A stretch of DNA of 64,000 nt, from contig JABRWF010000001.1 of NCBI GenBank assembly GCA_018343915.1, positions 124,001 through 188,000 of the forward strand, written 5' to 3'. A program made the translations under genes and the position numbers. Under the pieces are notes generated by a model. The model was not told the DNA's origin. It ran no database searches and was given only the letters and a program-made list of their open reading frames with translations. This stretch comes from Agroathelia rolfsii. Lineage: Eukaryota; Basidiomycota; Agaricomycetes; Amylocorticiales; Amylocorticiaceae. Positions 37,100 to 49,641 of the stretch are shown piece by piece; position 1 is the first letter of the stretch, and every line of letters starts with the position of its first letter.

Positions 37100-38581
37100 C
37101 GTTGTCTGGGGGAGAGTGTGGGAGAAGGGAACGAGTGGGACTGGGAATGAGGAGAGGGAGAGCGAGGAGAGATTTATAGCGTGGACCCGGAAACAACTTT
37201 GAAGTTGAATTGAGAGGACGAATATCGAAGATCAAGAAGCTGTCTGTCACCCCAGATGCAGCTCATTTCTTTATCGGGATTGCAATCCGAAGGGCACGCC
37301 CGTTTCAGACGAGGTAATGCAGTTATTACTGGGTATCTAATCCAGAAAAAGAAAAAGGCGAAGGGTGACATAGAGGAAATGACAAATTTATTCACCATGA
37401 ATATCAATGAATATGTGGCTCCTGTAGAAGAGGACACAAGGCAAAGACGATATGCATCGTTACTTACCCCTTGTATAGACTGCCTGAGCAACGTATGTTG
37501 CACGACTTGGTGTAGGGAGAGTGACGTCATGACAGATTGGACGTCAGGAAAGGGCAATCTCGAGATTCAAAGAAAAAAAGAAGCCAAAGTCTATGCTTTT
37601 TGGCAACCTTCTTCTGTCAATTATTTTTATTTTTATATCAGCCAATTATGCTTTTCGCTTTCCACGCAAATCTTTATGGCAGCGCCTTTGGAGCTTGGAA
37701 TGTGGCCACCGAAATGTCGTTGGCTTTGTGGAGTGCGGGAGCGAGTGAGTCCACGCTCGACTCGGTAAGAACGAGAGAGCAACCGCTTGCGTGAATATGT
37801 GCGTGTGTGCAATTGCATGAGTAGAATTCAGACGGACCAGGCTATATCAGGTTTGCAAGTACTAGAGCTTGAGCTTGCCAAGTCGAGGAGGACATTTGAA
37901 TACTTGCCAAACGCGATTTAAAATTCGTCTTCTTTTTCGTTGCTTTCCGAAGAAAGATGACGAAATACTATTTGAAGAGCAAAACAATTCGTAGACGGTA
38001 TGATAGCTCGGTGTTACGCCGGAGAGACTAGAAAACGGACTAGAATGTGTACCTCGTCAATCGTCACATAGACATTGGTTAAACAAAATTAATAGCTGAG
38101 CTTGCCTAGTTAGTTATGATGACACAGAGACATAACAATTCAGAGCATCAGTTTCAGATTACATAGATCATGGGCATTGCCAATCGCAGTAGCAGATCGA
38201 CCGTCCTTGTCATACGGTGGGCTGGGTTGGCTCGCATGCCACAAATAATGGCAGATTACCGCCTTGGGTTTGCAAGGCCTAACTAAATTGCCTGCCAACT
38301 CCTTGCGGAATATCTGATCTGGTGTGTCTTGAAACGCGTTGCGCCCGAACAGAAGAACCTGGTCTGTTCATGTAGGTATATGACATGCTGATGCTTGAGC
38401 CATGTGAATGCAAGTTTATCATCGCATATGGGTATAGTCTAACCCTAGATATTGGGATAGCGTCGTTCAAAACGCTGTCGTATGAAAAGAGAGCTACAGG
38501 TCGCGGTGGCTTACGTGAGCAGTAGGGGCGGCATGTTCCCCACACTGCTCCATCAAGACGCTCTTTGACGAATAATTGGCG
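37100..38581. other. Divergent intergenic region with uncertain open frames
   Basis: 1.5 kb between the Pumilio start (-) and the SNF1 start (+). Open frames of 170 codons (+, 37256-37768) and 127 codons (-, 37174-37557) overlap each other and show no motif. The stretch at 37665-37755 (+; LFAFHANLYGSAFGAW) reads somewhat protein-like and ends at a gtaaga donor. No gene is called. Confidence 0.4.
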
Positions 38582-40943
38582 ATGACAGGCAGCACAGACA
38601 AGCTGGAGATCAACATTCCCAATGTCTACCCGCCCTCAAAGCTCGGCGAGTACACCGTCGTCGGTGAAATTGCCCAGGGCAGCTTTGCCAACGTCAAGAG
38701 TGCGTCTCCTTCTCAATTCAATGCCTGTGCTCGAAATCTCATCTCTCGAGGCCATGTCCTCCAGAGGCAATCCATACCATCACTGGCCACACCGTCGCTA
38801 TGAAATACATAGCCAAAGAGACCATTCATCGCAACAAGACAAAAAGCCGTGTTCAGCGCGAAATCGAGTATATGCGAACACTCCGTCACCCCCACATCGT
38901 TAAACTGTAAGCAATTAACGTCACCTGGCGTATGCTATGCATTACTATTTTGAATCTGCATATCCTACACACAGTTACGAGGCCATCTCCACGCCCACAC
39001 ATATCATCATTGTACTCGAATACGCTAGTGATGAACTCTTCAACTACATCGTTACCAAGGGTCGCATGAGCGAAGCCCAAGCACGCAAGTTCTTCCAGCA
39101 GATGATCTCCGGCATCGAGTATTGTCACCAGCGCCAGATCGTTCACCGTGACCTCAAGCCTGAGAACGTGTTACTTGACGACGACCTGAATGTGAAGATC
39201 ACTGACTTTGGCCTCTCGAGTGAGATCATCGACGGCACCTTCCTCCAGACTTCGTGTGGTAGTCCCAACTATGCCGCGCCTGAAGTCATCAAGGGCGGCA
39301 TGTACACTGGTCCTGAGATCGATGTCTGGAGCGCCGGTGTGATTCTGTACGTCATGCTCTGCGGTCGTCTGCCGTTCGAGGACGACGATGTCCAGACCCT
39401 CTTTCACAAAATCAGCCGTAAGCTTTTTTTTTTTTTTTTTTTTGCTTCTCTGTATGTACATGCTAATACTATCCCCTTAGAGGGCACATACCACGTCCCA
39501 TCTTACCTTAGCCAGGATGCCCGTAGCCTCCTACATGGCATGCTCGCCGTCGACCCTGTCAAGCGCATCACTGTTGCTGAAATCACTCAACATCCATTCT
39601 TCAAGACGGATCTACCCCGTTATCTGACGCCGTTGCCGCCCCGTCCAGGGCCAGTGTTGCCGACGCTCTCGGCCCTGGTCGCTCCCCCGCCAAAAGCACT
39701 GGATTTTGAGCTCATTGAAGGGCTTGGGAGGATAGAGGAAGACGTAGTGGAGGAGTTGGCGATGAGGATGAAAGGTGTAGAGCCCAAGGATATCTGGGAA
39801 GCCTTGAGGCGGGATGATGGTATACAGGGCAACGCGGTCAGAGTTGCCTATCTGCTGTTGCGAGACAAGCACAGGCTTGGTCGGGACTGTAAGTGTGGAT
39901 GTTTTTCTTACATCTCCTCTCCTTTTTTTCATGTTCATTTTTGCATAGTGGCAGAATTTGAAGAACAGGAGCGCGATGCGCTCCTGGCCAGCATGGATGT
40001 AGGATATTATCTACTATCATGACATGGTCATACTAAATCCTTGACAGCCACGCAACACACTTTCTCCCAGCGTACTCTCGCCAGCAGGCGATCTCGAAGT
40101 AAACCCATTCGAGTCCGAATTCAACGGTGACGGCGAGGATGAATCCGACATCGACGACGGCCTCGATTTTTCCACGCCGCCGCTCTCCTCCTTCGAGACC
40201 GAGTTGCACAACAACTTTGCTGTCCTGAACTCGTCCTTGCCCGAGCAATTGCCGGAGCCACACCACCTGGCATCGTACGCTTCCGCAAAACGCTCCTTCA
40301 CGCCGCCCAAGGAGAAGAAGCAGCACCGCACCAAGTGGCATTTCGGGATCCGGAGCCGCAGCCCACCGATGGAGGTCATGCTCGAGATCTACCGCACCCT
40401 CAGCACGCTCGGGATGGAGTGGCGCGAGAAGAAGAATCTCGGCGGGCTTGGGATGGAGCGCAAGGCGAGACCGCCGCATAGTCCTGCCAATGGTCGTAGA
40501 GGTGGTGATCACCCCGCGCGGATCGAGAGAGCGAGGGAGTATGACGGTCCACAGGTTGATCTAAAATCGGCGGCGAGTATTTACTTTGTGGAGACGCGAG
40601 CGAGGATTTTGGATGTCGTGGTTAGTGTGCTACGCCCCTGGTTCTCTCGACGCATTATTTGCTGACTATCTTTCAGGTGCTCATGAATCTGCAACTGTAT
40701 ATGGTGGACTCTATCAACTACCTTGTGGACTTTCATCACAAAAAGACGTACAAGGCCTCCACTGAACCAGGAGCGGGCAAGTTCGACATGGCGACGCCTA
40801 CGGCGGATACAGTACCGCCGACGCCGCATTCTAATCGGCCCGAAGATGTAGACGAGGGCGAGGAGGGCGAGGTCGTGTCTCCGTTTGTGTTCATGGACGT
40901 CGCATGTCGTCTGATTCTGGAGTTGGCTGGAGGTGGTGATTGA
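38582..40943 (+). CDS. SNF1: SNF1/AMPK alpha-subunit serine/threonine kinase
   Basis: Exons 38582-38699, 38765-38906, 38975-39417, 39481-39888, 39949-39998, 40048-40620 and 40677-40943 sum to 2001 nt, 666 residues. SNF1 is the energy- and glucose-sensing kinase that derepresses alternative carbon use. Kinase marks: EIAQGSFANVKKA (P-loop), HTVAMKYI (catalytic Lys), HRDLKPENVLL, DFGLSSE, the activation loop FLQTSCGSPNYAAPE with the regulatory Thr, and DVWSAGVILYVMLCGRLPF. Then a UBA-like autoinhibitory region (EEDVVEELAMRM) and the alpha C-terminal domain (KWHFGIRSRSPPMEVMLEIY to ACRLILELAG) that binds beta and gamma subunits. The intron after exon 3 begins gtaagc followed by a 20-nt T tract. 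Confidence 0.95.
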
Positions 40944-41313
40944 GGTTTTTTTTCTTTCTTTTTGTATTGTTGGTCATTTTGTTTGATATCAAGGATGTAA
41001 GATATATATATAACGTTGTATAGAACAATTGTCGAATGTGCTTGTATACTCAACCATCATTAGATGGATCAGCATAACCGACAGAGTCTGATCGTGAAGA
41101 CATTAAAGCAGTGTTGCGTGTTGCGTCATAATTGGTACGCGTGTATTTTGCTTCCGACTGACGTGGAAGCCAACAAGTCAGCCAAGTCACGGACCCACGG
41201 TTGAACTCGAGTATAACCTATCCACTTACAAGTTATAAACTACTCCCATTACTACTGCTTTCCATCTTCATCGTTTCTTTCATTTGGTTTCTTGACTGTA
41301 GAGCACTCTAACC
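40944..41313. other. Intergenic spacer
   Basis: 3' flank of SNF1 (TA-rich near 41000-41012) and 5' region of the DNAJC3-like gene. A pyrimidine-rich stretch precedes the next ATG. Confidence 0.55.
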
Positions 41314-43188
41314 ATGCGCTGGTGCGCAATATCTACTATCATTGCCTTTGTCGGCACTGTACTTGCCGGCGAGCCTGGGGCCCTATCTCCTCCTGGCCTA
41401 CAACCTCTCATCAATCGCGCTAACGCGCTTCTATCTTCTGGACAATTTCTTGATGCTGCTAATGCATACACTGAGGCAATAGGTATGTGTGGGTGTGCAT
41501 GCTCAGTTACTTGGCATACCCGCCTAATTAGCTAAACCATGATCCATAAGAACAATCTCCTGCCGACTATGTGCTCTACTACAAGCGCGCCACAGCATAC
41601 TACTCACTAAGTAGACACTCTGTCGCCCTCGAGGACTTTGAGAAAGTTCTCTCGCTCACATCCAACTCGTTCGACAATGCGCTGCTCATGACCGCCAAGA
41701 TCCACACCAAGGATGGTCGGTTCGCCGAGGCGCGTGAGGCGCTCACCAAATACATCGCCAAGGCGCCCTCGGACCGCACAGCACAGGCAATATTGGACGA
41801 TGTGGAAGAGGCGGAACGGGCGACGAACATGATGCGTAAAATGCAAAAGGCGCAGCTCTGGGCGGGCTGTGCCGAGGCTGCCAGCCAGGCACTCAAGGTC
41901 GCCTCGCACTCGTCCGAGATCCGCGCGCAGAGGGCCCAGTGCTCGCTAGCATCGGGAGATATCGAGAGCGCTGTAGCGGATCAGACGTAAGTGTGCCCGT
42001 TCTTCGCCGCTTTGATAGAGATGTAGATGGCAAACTTATCCACCCTATTTCACTCGCCAGTCGGTTGTCCCAAGTATCTGCACCAAGCACAACATCTTTC
42101 ATGCGCAACTTCCGTCTGGCCTATTTCTTCCTCCCCGCTTCCTCATCGCCCATGACGACGCTCAAGCAATGTCTCCACTTTGATCCCGACTCAAAACCGT
42201 GTCTGACCGCACACCGATTCGTCAAGTCGGTCGACAAGACGATGTCGAAGCTCGACGCGCTTCTCGGCTCTGAGAACTGGTCCGCCGCGATTAAGCTGCT
42301 GATTGGCAAGGACGAAGACGGTCTCGTGTTCACTTTCGACAAGGCACTGGAGGATCACACGACGGCCAAGGAGAACCTGATCGACACGTCTTCGTCCCTG
42401 GCCAACTCGGCGCCTCTACCAAACGCTAAGCGGACAAGTCCGAGAAGGGCAGAAATCCTGAGGCGGACCTGTCGTGCGTACATTCATCTGAATGACATCA
42501 AGCACGGCGTTAGGTGGTGTGAGGCGTTACTGAGCATGGAGGGCGAGGAAGAGGATGGTGATGGACTCGTCGGGCGTGGTGAGGCACAGTTAGCGCAGGA
42601 AGAATACGAGGCTGCTGTTCGCACGTTTGAAAAGGCATTCGAGGTGACTGGCAGGAGCAGGCGAGATGTAAGTGCTACTCCATAATACTGTTCTTTTGCA
42701 TCTAACAACGACTAGATCCACGAACGAGTGCAAAAGGCTCAACGCCTCTTGAAACAATCACGCCAAAAGGATTACTACAAGGTTCTCGGTGTTCCGCGCG
42801 ACGCGGACACGAAGACCATTAAGAAGGCATTGTAAGTTTTCTCATTACTAAGGTATTACCTTTGCGCATAAATCCTTAAACCCCATCCTTCCACAGCCGT
42901 AAAGCAGCTAAAGAAGCCCATCCAGACAAGGGCGGCAGTGAAGCTAAGATGGCCGCCGTCAATGAAGCCTACGAAGTCCTGAGCGACCCCGAACTACGTC
43001 AGCGGTACGACAACGGTGACGATCCCAACGATCCCACGGGCGGCATGGGCGGCGGTGGTGGTTTCCCCTTCGGTGGCGCAGGGTTCGGTGCCGGTCATCC
43101 ATTCTCACATTTCTTCCAGAGCGGTGGTGGTGGCGGCGGCGGCGGCGGCGGGGGATTCAAGTTCCACTTCAGTCATGGGGGACACTAG
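41314..43188 (+). CDS. ER-lumen TPR-J-domain co-chaperone, DNAJC3/p58IPK-like
   Basis: Exons 41314-41482, 41551-41986, 42061-42667, 42716-42831 and 42897-43188 sum to 1620 nt, 539 residues. The N-terminus (CAISTIIAFVGTVLAGEPG) is a typical signal peptide. TPR repeats follow: LINRANALLSSGQFLDAANA, VLYYKRATAYYSLSRHSVAL, ALLMTAKIHTKDGRFAEAR, AQRAQCSLASGDIESAVAD and RGEAQLAQEEYEAAVRTFE. Then a J domain with KDYYKVLGVPRDAD, the AHPDKGG motif needed to stimulate Hsp70, and EAYEVLSDPELRQRYD. The Gly/Phe-rich tail ends in an 11-glycine run and SHGGH. The pattern matches DNAJC3, partner of BiP in the ER lumen. It has no HDEL/KDEL end, which is also true of the animal protein. Confidence 0.92.
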
Positions 43189-43824
43189 TATTACTGTACT
43201 AGCCAAGGCGCCTGTCATATCGTTCATTATCTGTTGTTGTATATATACATTCACGCTATTCATGATTTCAACGACTTTGTTACTGAACTATGACAGGAGT
43301 ATATGTCGTTGCGTACGTACATATATACCTATGGTATAAGTCACCGATGTGTTTTCACAAGGTCATAGAATTTCTATATCTGATATTCTCGAAGCCATAT
43401 CGATTACCCTCCTGAGGCTGGGCGACATTCTTCAAAAATCACTGGATACATAATCATCGATGCGATGAGTAATCGATAGTAATCATCAAGTTATCACTCG
43501 CTGGCACGACAGGCATACAGCTGTCCTTTTGAAAACAGAATCTAACCGTCCAGTACTGCGTCCTCTGCTAGCGCCTGATCAAGCACGGCATGCTGCGTCG
43601 TGCTGATGCGCACATGTGTAACTTACACTACAGCCCCTTTTTACACCGTAGTTTGTTTTGAGTACATGATGCGGTATATAAACGTAAAATAAAAAAAGAT
43701 GCGCACGCGATGGTAGACGCGTCCGCGCATACATCGTGGTGGTGCTGGTACTCGTAGTTATGCTCATATGTAAAGGTGCCCGTCGTGACTACCCCAGTGA
43801 CTCAAACGTTTGAACTATTCCACC
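43189..43824. other. Intergenic region
   Basis: 3' flank of the DNAJC3-like gene and upstream region of the second aldo-keto reductase. No coding signal; TA-rich near 43235-43325. Confidence 0.55.
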
Positions 43825-45144
43825 ATGTCTTTTGCTCTGGAATCACTGACAAGCACTGTGAAATTGCCTCTCACTGGTTCGATAACATGGTCTCAATCAA
43901 TTTAAAGCATTAAAGCACTACTAACTGGGGCAATAGGGCTTGAAATGCCCATTTTGGGTCTTGGAGTGTATCAGAATGACGAATGTACACCAGCGGTAAA
44001 AGCAGCTCTTGAACTAGGATACCGGTTTGTTTCCATGGTGTCAAATGTGCTTCATTTTCAACTTACGATACCTTACGTCCTTGAAGGCATATCGATTCGG
44101 CTCGTATGTATCGCAACGAGGCAGCTGTGGCCGAAGGCGTGAGACTGAGCGGCGTTCCTCGAGAAGCTATCTTTATAAGTACAGTGACCATCTCTTATTT
44201 AATTCATGATATATGTGTCTCAAAATATTCGACTCCAGCATCCAAGATCTATCAAAATGAATTTGGCTACGATGCTACATTAAACGCTGTTAGCGATTCG
44301 GTGAAAAACTTTGGATTTGGTATGATAGCCTCTCTAGTAGATCTGCGGCGTTGATGCAATCCATTTCATAATTTTATTCGTGCCTAGATTACATTGACCT
44401 TTACCTGATTCATGCTCCCATTGGCGGCAAGGAGAAAAGACTTGAAACCTATCGTGCTCTCTTGAAAGCCCAGGAGCAAGGACTTGTGAAGACGATCGGC
44501 GTTTCCAACTAGTGAGTTCTTGATGATCGATAATTGAAACCAGATGGCCCTGATAACAGCACGTCCTCTGCTAGCGGTGCTCGTCATATTGACGAAATCG
44601 AAGCTGAAGGCTTACCTCTGCCTTCAGTGAATCAAATTGAGGTAAGGATATGCGTGCTGTGTACATTATTAATGCGTTTATTATACCCTACTAGCTACAC
44701 CCCTTGGATCAACAAAAGCCGATTGTGGATTACTGTAAAACCAAGGGCATCGTTGTCGAAGCATACACTCCGCTTCTTCGAGGCGACTTCTCTAACCCAG
44801 TTCTGCAAGAGGTCTCTAAAACGGTATGATACCATCATTACTATCCTTGCATTTTCACAGCCGAATTTACCGTTTATTACAGCTGGGAAAGGATCCTGCT
44901 CAGATACTCGTCCGCTGGGCTCTCCAGCGTGGGTGAGTATATGCTTTTTATACACAATTACAATTATCATTTGACCATTTTATTCAGATTTGTTCCTTTG
45001 CCAAAGAGCGCGACACCATCACGCATTGCATCTAATGCAGATGTATTCGGGTGGAGTATCCCAGATGATCTCATGGCCAAACTGGACGCAATCGACAAGG
45101 GCGATGCGGGTGCTATTACTTGGAACCCAATTCATGCAGATTAA
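43825..45144 (+). CDS. Aldo-keto reductase, GCY1/2,5-diketogluconate-reductase type
   Basis: Nine exons: 43825-43876, 43937-44024, 44087-44178, 44239-44319, 44388-44511, 44575-44641, 44695-44823, 44883-44932 and 44988-45144. Total 840 nt, 279 residues. The catalytic tetrad is intact: Asp and Tyr in HIDSARMYRNEAAV, Lys in FITSKIYQNE, His in YIDLYLIHAP. Other family marks: EMPILGLGVYQ, GVSNYGARHIDEI, VNQIELHPL, VVEAYTPLLRG, PAQILVRWALQRGFVPLPKS and WSIPDDLMAKLDAI. It is a cytosolic NADPH-dependent carbonyl reductase by family; its substrate is unknown. It is only distantly related to the reductase at 8170-9997, so the two are not a local duplication. Convergent with histone H3. Confidence 0.93.
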
Positions 45145-45554
45145 CCTGAGTGGACAAACACTCTCGAGCCAAATGTTTTGGGGTTTTGTTTGAATCCCTT
45201 GTAGTTGTGTAGTCCTGTAGCAAGATCACTCCGAATTTGACTTGCCACTATATTATCTATGTATATGTACTCTTCAGCCTCATGATCAAGGTCGATGATA
45301 AGAAGCGGCGGGGCGTGACGTGTGACGAGCGGGTCACGCCCCGACGCCCCGCCCTTCGTCGCAGCTCATATCGGGGATACACCTTCACAAGACAAGCTAA
45401 ACAGGTAATAATGTGACTGGATTCTTTAACATAAACCTAAAACAATTGTAGCTAATACAAACTAGAGAAGGCGCTGAATACATAAGAAAAAACGCATTTC
45501 AAGAAAATAGGTAACCGGAGAAAGAGAATGCCAAGGCTCGCCGATCCATGCCCA
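45145..45554. other. Convergent spacer with GC-rich inverted repeat
   Basis: 3' flanks of the aldo-keto reductase and histone H3. It contains a GC-rich perfect inverted repeat at 45309-45343, listed separately. Confidence 0.6.
45309..45343. repeat. Perfect 11-bp GC-rich inverted repeat
   Basis: Arms CGGGGCGTGAC (45309-45319) and GTCACGCCCCG (45333-45343) with a 13-nt loop. A second related arm, ACGCCCCGCC, follows at 45344-45353 and could pair with 45307-45316. It stands out from the AT-rich surroundings and lies between two converging genes. Confidence 0.85.
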
Positions 45555-46269
<715 letters not shown>

Positions 46270-46724
46270 TGGATAGTGTAGATAGTATCAGAGAGGAAAG
46301 GTGATGACCGAAGTTGAAGGAGGGAAGAATCTGGTGATGGTGGTAGAGAGTGAAGAGAGAGTAGGGGCGGGGAGGCAACAGATGTGCGCCTCAAGTCGCA
46401 GTGATTTGGGCGTTTCTCACGGCTTGGATTTCGGAAGATCGAGTGTGCACGGACCATCAACCGTCTCCATTTCTGACGCGGCGTGCCACTCTTTCCGACC
46501 ACCAAGTCGACAAACATGCCAGTTGTGGTGCTCTAATCACCATTTATATTTCTTTCTTTCTTTTACCAAAATGATCCATACGCCATCTACACTTGCCCAA
46601 TTTTACCTGAAGAGCCATGAGCTACTTGTGCGTGGATATAAAGATAAATGTGGTGCAGCATGTCCCACTGGTATACAATCAGTAACATTGAAAGCCCGCT
46701 ACCCGCGCCTGACGGAAGATGAGA
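46270..46724. other. Upstream region of histone H3
   Basis: Promoter side of H3; no coding motif. It ends at the target-site duplication of the MITE (GATGAGA, 46718-46724). Confidence 0.5.
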
Positions 46725-47172
46725 CTCAGTGAAAAGTGGTCAGAGTAGTCACCCATAGTCACCCCATATTATTATTAAATCCATTTATTTATAGTGGCAG
46801 TGCCAGGCCTGAAAGGCCTATGTTGCCACTTCTAAAACATGTAAGCATATTGCACATGAATTTTCAGTATATCATGAGGGTAGTGTGGATCTTGGTGCGA
46901 TTATAGTCACCTTATAGTCACCTAATAATCAGACTAGGCAGCTAAGCGAGCTGTTATTGCGGCATTGATTAGTCATCCTTTGCCAATTTTGGACAAAGGG
47001 TGACTGTTGTCTGACTAAAAGGTGACTATGGGGTGACTACAAGATAACTATGGGGTGACTAAAGGGTGACCGCTAGTCACCAAATACTCAGATTCAATGT
47101 AAAATAATAAATAAATAAATAATGCACGGGGTGACTAAATGATGATTAAAGTGTGGCTTTGCTTTCACTGAG
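46725..47172. mobile_element. MITE-like non-autonomous DNA transposon
   Basis: A 448-bp element with exact 10-bp terminal inverted repeats, CTCAGTGAAA at the left and TTTCACTGAG at the right end. It is flanked on both sides by GATGAGA (46718-46724 and 47173-47179), a 7-bp target-site duplication. Both subterminal regions carry many copies of GTCACC or GGTGAC, often as TAGTCACCCC, about a dozen in all, resembling repeated transposase-binding sites. No open frame codes for a transposase. The CAGTG core of the end recalls hAT elements, but those give 8-bp duplications, so the superfamily is left open. Confidence 0.82.
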
Positions 47173-48953
47173 GATGAGATGCATGGCAATTGAATGTATA
47201 ACCACCTGAATTCTTTCAAATCTTGCAAAGTTTGTACAATCGGCTGCACGGCACCCAAGCAGCAGGTCAAATCCTCGCATTAGCTGTAATAACGCTGTGT
47301 AAGAATTGGGTTGTCATGGGAGATCTCGACTCCTCCGCCACATTCAAGTTAGTGGTGGCATCGGGTTCCGCTGCATAGAAGTCAATTTGATTCCGACGAA
47401 AGGAATGCAGAAGACACAATAATAGGTATGACCTAGATATCCACAACAAGTGTTTCAAGATCGCTCTTTTCTCGTCAGTGAGCAAATAATCAGCCTATCT
47501 GCTGGCTAAAATGTAAGATGTTCCCATAATTTGAAATACGCAAAAGTGGCACTCCATTATACAATCACCCTGAGCTAAGACCAAGCAACTTGTTGCGAAA
47601 GAGGTGTTGAAAGATTGAATATTTACAGTCTTCATATCTTTCCAATAATTCCAATGAATACTTCAAATAATCCTCTAACATCATATCATACATGATTATT
47701 TATTTCATGATTTTACAACCGTTTGTTGTTGAGATATTAACTATTCTTTACATGCATATATTCATTGAAATAATATGCATATATTCATTTATATTCTTTT
47801 ATTTAATATTTTCAATATTCCATTATATCTAATCTTATCAGAGATAAGATGATCTTATCTAAAGTCACTTGACTTTATCAATTCTGAATATCTTTTCCAT
47901 AAATATTAAACAATTCCATTTAAATATTCATTTCTCAACATCCATCGTGAATATTACTAATTGATTTTTCACGCCCTAGATCCTTGCTTATAAATTACCA
48001 AAATATTTACTAAGCAAGCCCATGATATTAGTAATGTTTATAAAATATTACTAATACAGATCTAATAATAGGATATTGAGATAAATGGACATATTTACTT
48101 ACTAATACTATACAAATTACTGACTAAGCACACAGATTGCTTATCAAGCGCACAAACTGCTTACCAAGCATATTATTCAGCAAATAGGAATATTACTAAG
48201 CTGATTTGTAAGCAGATTTGTAAGCAACTTTTCTTACTAAGCGGATTAGATAAGCACAAGAGCGGCTTACTAATCTTGTAGAAATTAGAATATTTTGTAT
48301 TATATAAGCACCAGCGAAATCGGCTGGAAATGACAAGTTATTTCATCAGAAATAAGTGAGTTAAATAGTCTAAGGACTAGCTCACAAGTACTAACTTCAC
48401 TAACAGACTTATAAAGTCTACAAAGACAAGTTATCAAAGCCTTACTCTAAAGGAGTACAAAGTAAGTGTTCTTACGAGACACTGGCTAGATAACATAGTC
48501 TTATCTTAGGTGTAACAAAGTTACTAATCGCTTTCTCAAATAGGTTTTATTGCCTTTTAACCTATAACAACAGACCATACCTTTTCTAACAAGTAAGTGT
48601 ATTGTCTTTTCTATAGGTAACTAGTGGACTACAGGTAGTCTACATTACACCCATTACCACTAACGTTTATTAAGAGGGCTTGCACAAATATTCATGCTTG
48701 TTAATTCTGGTTTGGCTCCGCTTACACATCATGTGAGGACTCAGTGACTGAGGAGCTGTGTGCAAAAGAACGAATTGATATTACGGATAACGCAGGCCCA
48801 TGAAGTACTACTCTCTGATTGAACATTCAAGCCCAACTGACAGATTTGTCCTTCTAAAACTTCGACTCTTCTAAGCTATGCGAGTCTCTATCATGTTATA
48901 AACATCATTGCCATTTTCAATCATGAAGAAATATGATGTGCCAAAGATGATGA
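47173..48953. other. AT-rich, repeat-like region without genes
   Basis: About 1.8 kb, very AT-rich from about 47600 to 48100, containing a candidate solo LTR (47729-47940) and a zone of short recurring words such as CTTACTAAGC and AAGCAGATTTGT (about 48110-48270). No open frame of note on either strand. The look is of degenerate transposon DNA next to the MITE. Confidence 0.5.
47729..47940. mobile_element. Possible small solo LTR or inverted-repeat element
   Basis: A 212-bp AT-rich segment starts TGTTGAGA and ends TCTCAACA, a perfect 8-bp inverted pair of the TG...CA form seen at LTR ends. Flanking 5-bp sequences do not match, so no target-site duplication supports it. The element may be old, or the pair may be chance. 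Confidence 0.3.
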
Positions 48954-49641
48954 TCACGATGATATACTCGTCGACTTGGCGTTCTTTTGCTCCTCTCTCT
49001 TCTTGAACTTTTCTCTAGACTCTTGCTGCTTAAGAGCAGCCTTGATCTGGCGCTGACGCTTGCGGCGTCCCTTTCCGCGCTTAGGCCCTGAGACGACAAC
49101 ATCTGTTTGGATCCGTTTCTTGCGCAGGGCAGACTGCTCGGACCGTATCTTTTCGCGTTTCTTGTCGCGCTTGCGTAGTGCACCGGGCATACTATTCTTC
49201 AAGAGGGCACCATAGGCAGTATGGAAGGAAGGAAGCTGTCCTGGCTCGATCTTCCGAGGAAAAAGTATTGAGAAGATGAAAAAACCTGATAAAGATCTAC
49301 TCACACGTGTAGAAAAGCCGTTTTGGTCGCCGTCCGTGGCACGAACGAGTATCGGATACTCACTGGAGTCGTCTTCCACGGGGACATCACCAGTATTCTC
49401 TCCATCAACTGTGACTAAATAAATAAAGGAATCGTAAGAGACACGTCCCTATTATGAGATGTGATAGTTGCACGAACGCCGTTTGTGTGTGAGCCATATC
49501 GATCCCTTTGTCTGCTTGGATGCGAAAAGTTCGCCGAGACGTTTTAAAAACTAAGGTTTCCATAGGGATTTCTTAGCACATTGCCAGAGAAAGCAGTACA
49601 TATCGATGACTTCGTACAGTTTCTTGGTCGACCAGCTGCAT
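48954..49641 (-). CDS. SRP14: Signal recognition particle 14 kDa subunit (SRP14)
   Basis: Exons 49641-49618, 49550-49478, 49414-49305 and 49250-48954 sum to 504 nt, 167 residues. SRP14 is part of the Alu domain of SRP, which slows translation while secretory proteins are targeted to the ER. The joined read is MQLVDQET-FLKRLGELFASK, then GSIWLTHKR, EYPILVRATDG, FSTR, then LPSFHTAYGALLKNSM and LRKRDKKREK. These match the order of family blocks. A basic extension of about 70 residues (KRGKGRRKRQRQIKAALKQ) follows; it makes the protein longer than the usual 110-140 residues. Only 164 bp separate its start from the divergent DUF726 gene. Confidence 0.88.

Noticed and set aside
43100..43188. Missing HDEL retention signal in the DNAJC3-like protein
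   Set aside because: DNAJC3 proteins in animals also lack a KDEL-type end and remain in the ER through partners, so absence is not anomalous.
46301..46732. 143-codon plus-strand frame upstream of the MITE
   Set aside because: It overlaps the H3 promoter, shows no conserved text, and runs into the transposon end.
47000..47100. Recurring GGTGACTA words as a CRISPR-like array
   Set aside because: Spacing is irregular, copies occur in both orientations, and they lie within a transposon with inverted ends in a eukaryotic genome.
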